64,000 bases of DNA, from NCBI RefSeq assembly GCF_024753285.1, contig NZ_JANUGW010000019.1:59602-123601 (forward strand), given 5' to 3'. Under the pieces are notes generated by a model. The model was not told the DNA's origin and made no database searches. It saw only the letters and a program-made list of their open reading frames with translations. This document shows, piece by piece, positions 52,383 through 60,585 of the stretch. Source of the stretch: Massilia pinisoli (GTDB taxonomy: Bacteria; Pseudomonadota; Gammaproteobacteria; Burkholderiales; Burkholderiaceae_D). The translations under genes and the position numbers were made by a program. How positions within the stretch are numbered: position 1 is the first letter of the stretch; each line of letters begins with the position of its first letter.

Positions 52383-53056
52383 GTTTGTAAAGAGTGTGAA
52401 ATGTAACTCACGATTATAGCCACATTAATGCTGAGCGGACGCACGCCTGGCGGACCGCCATGATTGGCCATCAGCACCGCGATGCGATGGCGCGCGGCAT
52501 GGCCTTGCAGGATGGCGCTGTCGAGCGGATAGCCGTCGTTGCCGATCAGGACGCCTGCCGCGTACAGGCGTGCACCGGCCTGCGCTGCCGCCGCCACGTG
52601 CGTCGGCTGGGCGAAGTCCGCGCACACGGCCAGCGCCACCGGCAGGCCGCCGGCCATGAGCAACGGGCCGCCGGCGCCGGCGTCGACATGGCGCTCTTCG
52701 CCCGCGTGCAGGTGCTGTTTCGTGTGGACGCTCGACGTTCCGTCCGCATGCAGGACGAACGCCGCGATGTGCGGCTTGCCGCGCTCGCCCGCGCGCAGCG
52801 GCAGGCCGACGACAGTCGTCATGCGCGCCTCCCGCGCGTATGCGCGCAGCGGCGCGAGCAGGGCGGTGTCCGGCGTTTGCGCGAGGGCGTCCGCGAGATC
52901 CAGTTCGTAGCCCGTCAGCGACAGCTCCGGGAACACGAGGCATTGCACGCCGAGACCGTGGGCGACGCGCATGAAGGCAAGGTGGCGGCGGATGTTTTCG
53001 GTGAGGTCTCCCGGGAGCACACTGCATTGCGCGGCGGCGAACGTCGATACGGTCAT
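52085..53056 (-). pseudogene. Carbon-nitrogen hydrolase (nitrilase family), 3'-truncated
   Basis: The first about 210 codons (53056 down to about 52430) encode a nitrilase-family hydrolase with the whole catalytic triad: Glu in FPELSLTGYEL, Lys in HTKQHLH and Cys in AVCADFAQ. Just after LMANHGGPPG the family similarity stops, although complete enzymes run on for another 50-70 residues. The frame stays open, but in the promoter and in the wrong frame of the RsbQ-like gene, so the tail to 52085 is not meaningful. The gene seems to have lost its 3' end when the RsbQ-kinase pair became its neighbour. Activity is doubtful. Confidence 0.65.
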
Positions 53057-53081
53057 GGGCGGGCCGTGAAGTAGCGTTGGT

Positions 53082-53591
53082 CTATTCGGATACTTGCGGC
53101 TCGGCCAGGCTGCGCAGCTGGAACCGCTCGTCGTCCGCGAACAGGAAGGTTTCCGAAAACGTGAGGCTGCCCCCTGGCGCCGCCGGTCGCGGCGGAGGCG
53201 GCAGCGGCGCACTGCGTTGCACGGACGCCATCGCGATGGTCGAGGCGTCGGGGCTGCGCGACCGCTGCACGTTCACGTCCTGCACGCGGCCATTGGCGGC
53301 GACCGTGATCTCGAGCACGACGATGGCCGGTAGTTGCGCGGGCAGCGTGCCGGCATAGATGTGGTCGGGGTTGCGGGCGGCCACGTGGCGCGCGACCTGG
53401 GTCTTGTAGTCGGTGAGGTCGGCGGGGGCGGGCGCCGCGGCAGGCGCCGGGGCGGCGGGATGGAACACGCTCGCGGCGACCCGTTCGACGGACGAGGTGA
53501 CGGCATCCGTTGCCGTTCGCACTTCCGCGCATCCGCCCAGGGCGGCCAGCAGCGGGATGGACACCAAACCGGCACGGTTGATGGTCTTCAT
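53082..53591 (-). CDS. TonB C-terminal-domain-like lipoprotein
   Basis: A 169-residue predicted lipoprotein (lipobox LGGC near residue 20). An Ala/Pro-rich linker follows, then a TonB C-terminal-like domain with the pattern IVVLEITVAANGRVQDVNVQ and SRSPDASTIAMASVQRS followed by PLPPPPRP. It lacks an N-terminal membrane helix for ExbB-ExbD contact, so it is not a classical TonB; perhaps it binds a partner at the outer membrane. The start ATG 53591 is set by the signal. The truncated nitrilase gene follows after 25 bases. Confidence 0.8.
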   Translation of the reverse strand: MKTINRAGLVSIPLLAALGGCAEVRTATDAVTSSVERVAASVFHPAAPAPAAAPAPADLTDYKTQVARHVAARNPDHIYAGTLPAQLPAIVVLEITVAANGRVQDVNVQRSRSPDASTIAMASVQRSAPLPPPPRPAAPGGSLTFSETFLFADDERFQLRSLAEPQVSE

Positions 53592-53606
53592 GTCGACACC
53601 TCCAGA

Positions 53607-53646
53607 ACGTCGCTGCGCCATTGCTGTCCCGCAGGCGCTGCGACGT
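53607..53646. terminator. Stem-loop after trpC
   Basis: ACGTCGCTGCGCC (53607-53619) pairs with GGCGCTGCGACGT (53634-53646) except for one base pair. It lies just after the trpC stop and before the lipoprotein gene. There is no T-run, so its role as end of the trp operon is uncertain. Confidence 0.35.
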
Positions 53647-53654
53647 CCGGCGAT

Positions 53655-54455
53655 TCAGTCGAACAGGCGACGCAGCTCCGTGCCGGGGTCGGGGGCGCGC
53701 ATGAATGCTTCGCCCACGAGGAACGCGTGCACGTCGGCGTCGCGCATGCGCTTGACGTCGGCGGGCGCCAAGATGCCGGACTCGGTGACGACGAGCCGCT
53801 CCGCCGGAATGCGCGGCAGCAGGCCGAGCGTCGTATCGAGCGTGACGTCGAAAGTGCGCAGGTTGCGGTTGTTGATGCCCAGCAGGCGCGTATTCAGCTT
53901 CAGCGCCGCATCCAGTTCGTCGCCATCATGCACTTCGACCAGCACATCCATGCCGAGTTCCTGCGCGCACGCCTCCAGATCGGCCATCAGGCCGTGATCC
54001 AGCGCAGCGACGATCAGCAGGATCGCATCCGCGCCCATCGCCCGCGCTTCGTAGACTTGATACGTGTCGACGATGAAATCCTTGCGGATCACGGGCAGGT
54101 GGCACGCGGCGCGAGCCTGTTTCAGGTACTCGGGCGAGCCCTGGAAGAATTGTACATCCGTGAGCACGGACAGGCACGACGCACCGCCCGCTTCGTAGCT
54201 TCGCGCGATGTCGGCCGGGCGGAAATCGGCGCGCAGCACGCCTTTCGACGGCGACGCCTTCTTGACTTCGGCGATCACGCCGGCGCGGCCCGCGTCGATG
54301 GTGCGGCGCAGGTTCGCTTCGAAGCCGCGCAGGCCGGCGCGCAGTTCGGCATCGCTTTCGACGTCGCGGCGCAGGCTGTTGAAGTCACGCTGCCGTTTCG
54401 CCGCGGCGACTTCGGTGGCTTTGACGTCGAGGATCTTGTTCAGGATATCGGACAT
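53655..54455 (-). CDS. trpC: Indole-3-glycerol-phosphate synthase
   Basis: A 266-residue (beta/alpha)8 enzyme that closes the indole ring in tryptophan synthesis. Signatures: ILNKILDVKATEVAAAK at the N-terminus, VIAEVKKASPSKGVLR with catalytic Lys and Glu, LSVLTDVQFFQGS, VIRKDFIVDTYQVYEARAMGAD with catalytic Lys, and LLGINNRNLRTFDV. It is a monofunctional TrpC without the TrpF fusion of enteric bacteria. Last gene of the trp cluster, nine bases after the LysE-type gene. Confidence 0.97.
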   Translation of the reverse strand: MSDILNKILDVKATEVAAAKRQRDFNSLRRDVESDAELRAGLRGFEANLRRTIDAGRAGVIAEVKKASPSKGVLRADFRPADIARSYEAGGASCLSVLTDVQFFQGSPEYLKQARAACHLPVIRKDFIVDTYQVYEARAMGADAILLIVAALDHGLMADLEACAQELGMDVLVEVHDGDELDAALKLNTRLLGINNRNLRTFDVTLDTTLGLLPRIPAERLVVTESGILAPADVKRMRDADVHAFLVGEAFMRAPDPGTELRRLFD

Positions 54456-54464
54456 GGTGGACCT

Positions 54465-55100
54465 TCAGTGTTGTTTCGCCAGCGCCAGCTTGACGCCGAG
54501 CCAGACGAACAGGCCGCCCGTGGCGCGGTTGAGCCATTGCGTGACGGCGGGATTCAGATTCAGGCGCGCTCTGGCCTGCGCCGTGAACAGCGCCAGCGCA
54601 TGGCACCACAACATGCCGTTGATGTTGAAGATGGCGCCGAGGACGATGAATGCGAGCGCCTTGTGCGGCGCGTTCGCGTCGATGAATTGCGGGACGAACG
54701 CGAGGAAGAACAGCGCCACTTTCGGATTCAGCACGTTCGTCAGGATGCCTTGCCCGTAGATGCGGCGCAGGGGCAGCGGGGCGATGGTGAGCGGCTTTTC
54801 GACGCCGTCGCCGCGTTTGCTGAGCAGCATGCCGATGGCGAGATACAGGATGTACGCGGCGCCCAGCAGCTTGACGACGGTGAACGCGGCGGCGGACGTC
54901 GCGAGGATCGCCGACATGCCGAGGGCCGCCGCAAAGATGTGCGCGAACGTGCCCGTGCCGATGCCGAGTGCCGCCGCGCTGCCGGCGCGCCAGCCCTGCG
55001 TCGCGCTGCGCGTCATGATGAGCAGCGAATCCGGGCCCGGCATGATGTTCAGCAGCAGGCCCGAGACGACGAACAGCGAGAGGTCGTGGATGCCGAGCAT
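54465..55100 (-). CDS. LysE/RhtB-family amino-acid exporter
   Basis: A 211-residue inner-membrane protein with about six helices. Family signatures: FVVSGLLLNIMPGPDSLLIMTRSATQGWRAG split over residues 10-40, and LTNVLNPKVALFFLAFVPQFI. LysE/RhtB proteins export amino acids and related compounds. Its position between trpD and trpC, with gaps of only ten and nine bases, places it inside the trp operon, so tryptophan or an intermediate is a possible substrate; this is inference. GGAGAGC precedes the ATG. Confidence 0.92.
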   Translation of the reverse strand: MLGIHDLSLFVVSGLLLNIMPGPDSLLIMTRSATQGWRAGSAAALGIGTGTFAHIFAAALGMSAILATSAAAFTVVKLLGAAYILYLAIGMLLSKRGDGVEKPLTIAPLPLRRIYGQGILTNVLNPKVALFFLAFVPQFIDANAPHKALAFIVLGAIFNINGMLWCHALALFTAQARARLNLNPAVTQWLNRATGGLFVWLGVKLALAKQH

Positions 55101-55110
55101 CGTGCTCTCC

Positions 55111-56142
55111 TCAGTGCGCCGCGAGCTGGCGCGTGACGCTCACGAACTGGTCGACCTTCGCCAGCGCCGCGCCCGACGCGATCGCCGCGCGCGCGCGCTG
55201 CAGGCCGTCCTCGATGGATGCTGCCACGCCGGCCGCGTACAGCGCCGTGCCCGCGTTGAGCGCCACGATATCGTGCGCCGGACCCGGCTCGCCGCGCAGC
55301 GCTTCCATGATGCGGGCCTTGGACTCCGCCGCATCCGCCACCTTCAGGTTACGGCTGGCGATCATCGCGAGGCCGAAGTCTTCCGGGTGGATCTCGTATT
55401 CGCGGATCTCGCCGTTCACGAGTTCACCGACCATCGTGCCGGCGCCCAGCGACACTTCGTCCATGTTGTCGCGCCCCCAGACGACCAGCGCATGCTGGGC
55501 GTCGAGGCGCTGCAGCACGCGCACCTGGATGCCGACGAGGTCCGGGTGGAACACGCCCATCAGGATGTTCGGCGCGCCGGCCGGATTTGTCAGGGGCCCC
55601 AGGATGTTGAAGATGCTGCGCACGCCCATCTCGCGGCGCACGGCGGCGACGTTCTTCATCGCGGCGTGGTGGTTCGGCGCGAACATGAAGCCGATGCCCG
55701 TCTGCGCGATCGACTGGGCGATCTGTTCGGGTTTCAGGTCGATGTGGGCGCCCAGCGATTCGATGACGTCCGCGCTGCCGGACGACGACGACACGCTGCG
55801 TCCGCCGTGCTTGGCGACGCGCGCGCCCGCCGCCGCCGCGACGAACATCGACGCGGTCGAAATATTGAAAGTGTGCGCACCGTCGCCGCCGGTGCCGACG
55901 ATGTCGACGAGGTGCGTCGTGTCGGCCATCGGCACCTTGGTCGAGAATTCGCGCATCACCTGCGCGGCGGCGGTGATCTCGCCGATGGTTTCCTTCTTCA
56001 CGCGCAGGCCCATCGTCAGGGCGGCGACCATCGTCGGCGAGATCTCGCCGGACATGATTTGCCGGAAGAGATGGAGCATCTCGTCGTGGAAGATTTCGCG
56101 GTGTTCGATGCAGCGGAGCAGGGCTTCTTGGGGGGTGATCAT
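55111..56142 (-). CDS. trpD: Anthranilate phosphoribosyltransferase
   Basis: A 343-residue transferase joining anthranilate and PRPP. Signatures: VDIVGTGGDGAHTFNIST (PRPP loop GTGGD), AKHGGRSVSSSSGSADVIE, MFAPNHHAAMKNVAAVRREMGVRSIFNILGPLTNPA divided over the anthranilate site, and a late DEVS for metal binding. It is not fused to TrpG. The ATG at 56142 is preferred to the upstream TTG at 56157. It is preceded by trpG with a 94-base gap. Confidence 0.97.
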   Translation of the reverse strand: MITPQEALLRCIEHREIFHDEMLHLFRQIMSGEISPTMVAALTMGLRVKKETIGEITAAAQVMREFSTKVPMADTTHLVDIVGTGGDGAHTFNISTASMFVAAAAGARVAKHGGRSVSSSSGSADVIESLGAHIDLKPEQIAQSIAQTGIGFMFAPNHHAAMKNVAAVRREMGVRSIFNILGPLTNPAGAPNILMGVFHPDLVGIQVRVLQRLDAQHALVVWGRDNMDEVSLGAGTMVGELVNGEIREYEIHPEDFGLAMIASRNLKVADAAESKARIMEALRGEPGPAHDIVALNAGTALYAAGVAASIEDGLQRARAAIASGAALAKVDQFVSVTRQLAAH

Positions 56143-56236
56143 GGCAGGTCCAGTCAACGTTGGTACTCACGAAACCCGTCGTCCCGACCATGGCGCAGGC
56201 CTGGGCGGGGCGGGCAGGACGTCGGTACGGCGCGGG

Positions 56237-56806
<570 letters not shown>

Positions 56807-56807
56807 G

Positions 56808-58304
56808 TCAGATCTCCCCATCCAGTCCGTCTTGCACTTGCTCGGCCGCGCGCAGCACGGCGCGCGCCTTGTGTTCTGTTTCCAGCCATTCCATCTCGGG
56901 GATGGAATCGGCCACGATGCCCGCCGACGCCTGCACGTACAGGTTGCCGTCCTTGATGACGCCCGTGCGGATCGCGATCGCCACGTCCATCTCGCCGCCG
57001 AACGACAGATAACCGCAGGCGCCGCCGTAGATGCCGCGCTTCACCGGCTCGAGCTCGTCGATGACTTCCATCGCACGCACTTTCGGCGCACCGGTCAGGG
57101 TGCCGGCCGGGAAGGTGGCGCGCAATACGTCCAGGTTGGACATGCCGTCCTTCAAAGTGCCTTCGACGTTGGAGACGATGTGCTGCACGTGCGAGTACTT
57201 TTCGATGACCATCTGGTCCGTGACCTTGACGCTGCCGGTCGTCGCGATGCGGCCGATGTCGTTGCGGGCCAGGTCGATCAGCATCACGTGTTCCGCCACT
57301 TCCTTCGGATCGTTCAGCAGTTCGTGCGCCAGTTCGGCGTCGCGTTCCGGCGTCGATCCGCGCGGGCGGGTGCCGGCGATCGGGCGCAGCGTGACCTTGC
57401 GGCCGACGGCGGCGTCCTTCTCGTTGCGCACCAGGATCTCGGGCGAGGAACCCACGATCTGCATGTCGCCGAAGTTGTAGTAGTACATGTACGGCGACGG
57501 GTTCAGCGAGCGCAGCGAGCGATACAGCGACAGCGGCGAATCGACGTACGGCTTGCGGATGCGCTGGCCGATCTGCACCTGCATCAGGTCGCCGGCCATC
57601 ACGTATTCCTTCGCGACGGCGACGGCCTTCAGGTAGTCTTCCTTGCTGAAGTCGCGCACGGCCTCGGTGCGTACGGAGCTCGACGTCACCGGCGCGTCCA
57701 CGCTCCGGCGCAGCATCACGCGCAAGTCTTTCAGGCGCTGGCGGCTCTTGTTGTAGGCCTCGGGCTGGGACGGGTCGGCATACACGATCAGGTACAGCTT
57801 GCCCGACAGGTTGTCGATGACGGCCAGTTCTTCCGTCACCATCAGCTGGATTTCCGGCAGGTCGAGTTCATCGCGCGGCGCCGTATGGGCCAGCTTCTTC
57901 TCGATGTGGCGCACGGTGTCGTAGCCGAAGTAGCCGGCCAGGCCGCCGCAGAAGCGGGGCAGGCCCGGGCGCAGCGCGACCTTGAAACGCGATTGATAGG
58001 CCTCGATGAAGTCGAGCGGATTGCCGTCGTGCGTCTCGATGACTTCCCCGTTCTTCTCGACCGTCGTGACGGTGCCGCGCGTGCGCAGCAGCGTCTTTGC
58101 CGGCAGGCCGATGAAGGAGTAGCGGCCGAAGCGCTCGCCGCCGACCACGGACTCGAGCAGGAACGTGTTCTTGCCGGCGTCCTGGCTCTGGGCCAGCTTC
58201 AGGTACAAGGTGAGCGGCGTTTCGAGATCGGCAAATGCTTCCGCGATCAGGGGGATACGGTTATAGCCTTGCGTGGCGAGCGATTTGAATTCGAGTTCGG
58301 TCAT
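56808..58304 (-). CDS. trpE: Anthranilate synthase component I
   Basis: A 498-residue chorismate-binding enzyme that makes anthranilate. Signatures: LYLKLAQSQDAGKNTFLLESVVGGERFGRYSFIGLPA split at the N-terminus (the LLES motif binds feedback tryptophan), PIAGTRPRGSTPERDAELA, MLIDLARNDIGRIA, and TFPAGTLTGAPKVRAMEVID followed by YGGACGYL. The presence of LLES suggests tryptophan inhibition. It is preceded by a leader region with a Trp-rich peptide gene and a terminator (58354-58499). First structural gene of trpE-trpG-trpD-(lysE)-trpC. Confidence 0.97.
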   Translation of the reverse strand: MTELEFKSLATQGYNRIPLIAEAFADLETPLTLYLKLAQSQDAGKNTFLLESVVGGERFGRYSFIGLPAKTLLRTRGTVTTVEKNGEVIETHDGNPLDFIEAYQSRFKVALRPGLPRFCGGLAGYFGYDTVRHIEKKLAHTAPRDELDLPEIQLMVTEELAVIDNLSGKLYLIVYADPSQPEAYNKSRQRLKDLRVMLRRSVDAPVTSSSVRTEAVRDFSKEDYLKAVAVAKEYVMAGDLMQVQIGQRIRKPYVDSPLSLYRSLRSLNPSPYMYYYNFGDMQIVGSSPEILVRNEKDAAVGRKVTLRPIAGTRPRGSTPERDAELAHELLNDPKEVAEHVMLIDLARNDIGRIATTGSVKVTDQMVIEKYSHVQHIVSNVEGTLKDGMSNLDVLRATFPAGTLTGAPKVRAMEVIDELEPVKRGIYGGACGYLSFGGEMDVAIAIRTGVIKDGNLYVQASAGIVADSIPEMEWLETEHKARAVLRAAEQVQDGLDGEI

Positions 58305-58353
58305 GCTTTTCTCCGGGCCGCCCGCAGGGAAGGGGAACGGGCGGCGATTTCTT

Positions 58354-58399
58354 CAAAAAACCTGCCGGTATCAAGTGTGCACAGGGCGTGCACCGGCAG
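58354..58399 (-). terminator. trp attenuator terminator
   Basis: On the minus strand CTGCCGGT (complement of 58392-58399) pairs perfectly with ACCGGCAG (complement of 58362-58369), followed by six T (complement of 58355-58360). The loop itself contains GTGCAC repeats that can pair. It lies 14 bases after the leader-peptide stop and about 50 bases before trpE. A competing antiterminator pairs the complement of 58426-58433 (overlapping the third Trp codon) with the complement of 58397-58404, which includes the first bases of the terminator stem. Confidence 0.8.
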
Positions 58400-58412
58400 C
58401 AATCAGCTTGGG

Positions 58413-58499
58413 TCAGATGGACCAGGATTGCCAGCGTCGCCACAGCCAGGCCTCATGGGCACCGGTTGGGTTGACGATGTGTTTTTTGGCGAAAAACAT
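58413..58499 (-). CDS. trpL: trp leader peptide
   Basis: A 28-residue peptide (starting MFFAKKHIVNPTG) with four Trp residues in its second half, at positions 18, 20, 23 and 26 (AWLWRRWQSW). It is followed by a rho-independent terminator and trpE, which is the classical layout of transcription attenuation: ribosomes that stall at Trp codons would favour an antiterminator. No strong ribosome site precedes the ATG; the gene starts 12 bases after the gph stop codon, so ribosomes may reach it by reinitiation. No separate promoter is visible in that gap. Confidence 0.85.
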   Translation of the reverse strand: MFFAKKHIVNPTGAHEAWLWRRWQSWSI

Positions 58500-58511
58500 G
58501 GAGTAGATGGT

Positions 58512-59210
58512 TTAGGAGTTGGCTTCGTTATGAGCGCTGATCAGTTCAGCCGCTTCAAGTAGCGAATCAACTATACCATCGGAATTAATAGTTTGCACAG
58601 GTTTTCCGTGGTTGTAGCCATACGGGACCGACAACACGAAGCAACCGGCCGCACGCGCCGCTTCGGCGTCGTTGCTGGAATCGCCGATCGCCACCACGCG
58701 CGCCGGCGCCAGGTCGAAGTCGCGGCACACCTGCAGCAGCGGCATCGGATCGGGCTTCTTGCGCGGGAACGAGTCGCCGCCGTACACCAGCTCGAAGAAC
58801 GGCGTCAGCCCCTTCTTCGCCAATAGCGGCTGCGTGAACGCGACGGGTTTATTGGTCACGCACGCGAGGCGCAGGCCCAGGTCCTTCAGCGCCTGCAGGC
58901 CTTCGATCACGTGCGGATACAACGCGGCGCGTTCGCCGTTGATGGCGAGGTAGTGGCGCTGGTACGCGGCCATCGCGTCGTCGAACACGGTGTCGATGCG
59001 GGCCGTGTCGAAGTCGAGGGCCAGCACGTCGCGGATCAGCTTTTCCGATCCCTTGCCGACCATCGGTTCGATGACCTGCTGCGTGATCGGCGCCAGGCCG
59101 AATTCCGCGCGCATGCCGTTCAGCGCGAGCTCGAAATCGGGCACGGTGTGCAGCATCGTGCCGTCCAGGTCGATGATGGCGGCCCGGATCGTATCGGCGC
59201 CGTGCTTCAT
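58512..59210 (-). CDS. gph: Phosphoglycolate phosphatase
   Basis: A 232-residue HAD-family phosphatase that removes phosphoglycolate. Motif I is AAIIDLDGTMLHTVPD, motif II CVTNKP, motif III Lys in RKKPDPMPL and motif IV VAIGDSSNDAEAARAAG. The start overlaps the rpe stop codon in a TGATG arrangement, so the two are coupled. The trp leader begins 12 bases after its stop, joining rpe-gph and the trp genes in one cluster, as known in several proteobacteria. Confidence 0.95.
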   Translation of the reverse strand: MKHGADTIRAAIIDLDGTMLHTVPDFELALNGMRAEFGLAPITQQVIEPMVGKGSEKLIRDVLALDFDTARIDTVFDDAMAAYQRHYLAINGERAALYPHVIEGLQALKDLGLRLACVTNKPVAFTQPLLAKKGLTPFFELVYGGDSFPRKKPDPMPLLQVCRDFDLAPARVVAIGDSSNDAEAARAAGCFVLSVPYGYNHGKPVQTINSDGIVDSLLEAAELISAHNEANS

Positions 59211-59890
59211 CAGGCGGCCTTCTTCGCGACGCCGACCAGTTCGGCGCGCATGGCGTCGATGACGGCCTTGTAGTCAGGCTTGCCGAAGATGGCGGAACCG
59301 GCCACGAACGTGTCGGCGCCGGCTGCCGCGGCGGCCGCGATGTTGTCGGCCTTGATGCCGCCGTCGACCTCCAGCAGGATGTCGCGGCCCGATTCGTCGA
59401 TCATGCGGCGTGCGATCGCGATCTTTTTCAGGGCTTCCGGGATGAACGACTGGCCGCCGAAGCCCGGGTTCACGGACATGATGAGGATCATGTCGATCTT
59501 GTCCATCACGTGTTCCAGGTAGTGCATCGGCGTGGCCGGGTTGAACACCAGGCCGGCCTTGCAGCCGTTGTCGCGGATGAGCTGCAGGGTGCGGTCGATG
59601 TGCTCCGACGCTTCCGGGTGGAACGTGATGATGTCGGCGCCGGCCTTGGCGAAATCGGGGATGATGCGGTCGACGGGCTTGACCATCAGGTGGACGTCGA
59701 TCGGCACCTGCACGTGCGGACGGATGGCCTGGCACACCAGCGGGCCGATGGTCAGGTTCGGGACGTAGTGATTGTCCATCACGTCGAAGTGGATGATGTC
59801 GGCGCCGGCGGCGACGACGTTGCGCACTTCCTCGCCCAGGCGGGCGAAATCGGCGGACAGGATGCTGGGAGCGATGCGGTAGGTGGTCAT
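59210..59890 (-). CDS. rpe: Ribulose-phosphate 3-epimerase
   Basis: A 226-residue TIM-barrel enzyme interconverting ribulose-5-phosphate and xylulose-5-phosphate. Signatures: IAPSILSADFARLGEEV, HFDVMDNHYVPNLTIGP with metal-binding His and Asp, DVHLMVKPVD, ITFHPEAS, MSVNPGFGGQSFIP and EVDGGIKADNIAAAAAAGAD. The ATG at 59890 is chosen; the frame is open upstream without similarity. First gene of the rpe-gph-trp cluster; its promoter must lie in the divergent gap to apaG. Confidence 0.97.
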   Translation of the reverse strand: MTTYRIAPSILSADFARLGEEVRNVVAAGADIIHFDVMDNHYVPNLTIGPLVCQAIRPHVQVPIDVHLMVKPVDRIIPDFAKAGADIITFHPEASEHIDRTLQLIRDNGCKAGLVFNPATPMHYLEHVMDKIDMILIMSVNPGFGGQSFIPEALKKIAIARRMIDESGRDILLEVDGGIKADNIAAAAAAGADTFVAGSAIFGKPDYKAVIDAMRAELVGVAKKAA

Positions 59891-60003
59891 GGTGGGGCTG
59901 CCGGTCTGGCCGGGTTGCTTAAGACAAAGCCAGCATTGTACGCCGATGCGGCGCGGCGGACACGGCTGCCGGCCCATCCGTCCGGAGCGGCGCCGCGCTT
60001 TCG

Positions 60004-60028
60004 GTGGCCGTTGTATCATGACGGCCAC
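60004..60028. promoter_or_regulatory. Inverted repeat in the apaG-rpe divergent region
   Basis: GTGGCCGT (60004-60011) and ACGGCCAC (60021-60028) form a perfect eight-base inverted repeat with a nine-base spacer containing TATCAT. It may be an operator or part of the apaG promoter. No matching regulator can be named. Confidence 0.35.
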
Positions 60029-60060
60029 GCACCAATTTGCCAATTCAACAAGGAACACCG

Positions 60061-60435
60061 ATGCCCGTCTACGATTTCGCGATCACCGTCAGGACGCAGT
60101 ACCTGCCGGAGCAATCCCACCCGGACCGGACGCAGCACGTGTTTACCTACACCATCACGATCAAGAACACGGGCTCCGTCGCGGCCCAGCTGATCTCGCG
60201 CCACTGGGTGATCACGGACGCCAACAACAAGGTGCAGGAAGTCAGCGGGCTGGGCGTCGTCGGCCACCAGCCGTTGCTGCAGCCGGGCGAGCAATTCGAG
60301 TACACGAGCGGTACGCAGCTGGAAACGCCGCAGGGGTCGATGGTCGGCGAGTATTTCTTCGTCGCCGAGGACGGACACCGGTTCGAGGTCAAGATCCCGG
60401 AATTCGTGCTGTCGCTGCCGCACGCCCTCCATTGA
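60061..60435 (+). CDS. apaG: ApaG/CorD protein
   Basis: A 124-residue protein with the immunoglobulin-like ApaG domain. Signatures: FTYTITIKNTGSVAAQLISRHWVITDAN, VSGLGVVGHQPLLQPGEQFEYTSG divided around residues 60-83, and MVGEYFFVAEDG. ApaG affects magnesium and cobalt homeostasis in enteric bacteria, but its molecular role is unclear. The ATG at 60061 matches the family start. Divergent from rpe. Confidence 0.96.
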   Translation: MPVYDFAITVRTQYLPEQSHPDRTQHVFTYTITIKNTGSVAAQLISRHWVITDANNKVQEVSGLGVVGHQPLLQPGEQFEYTSGTQLETPQGSMVGEYFFVAEDGHRFEVKIPEFVLSLPHALH

Positions 60436-60448
60436 CCGCTTGAGCCGG

Positions 60449-60580
60449 TCAGGCGTCGGGCGTATCGTTATTCTTCGTGGTGGGTGGGCGCTCGGGTTTG
60501 CGTCCGGCGAACATCGTCCACCACACGATGAAGACGAGCAGGAACAGGGCCGTACCGGCTTCCAACATCAGTATCCACAT
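60449..60580 (-). CDS. Small membrane protein (43 aa)
   Basis: A 43-residue protein with one hydrophobic helix at about residues 9-24 (TALFLLVFIVWWTMFAG), followed by a basic then polar tail (RKPERPPTTKNNDTPDA). A GGAGG ribosome site lies eight bases before the ATG. The size recalls small respiratory-oxidase subunits such as CcoQ, but there is no oxidase gene nearby, so this is only a resemblance. It is divergent from mltA with start codons only five bases apart; its ribosome site is within the first mltA codons. Confidence 0.7.
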   Translation of the reverse strand: MWILMLEAGTALFLLVFIVWWTMFAGRKPERPPTTKNNDTPDA

Positions 60581-60585
60581 CCCGT

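Noticed and set aside
56143..56236. The 94-base gap between trpG and trpD as a second promoter or attenuator
   Set aside because: No promoter hexamers, Trp-rich frame or hairpin with T-run could be found there.
60449..60580. Identification of the 43-residue protein as CcoQ
   Set aside because: Only size and one helix agree; there are no cbb3 oxidase genes nearby, so the entry is kept as an unknown small membrane protein.
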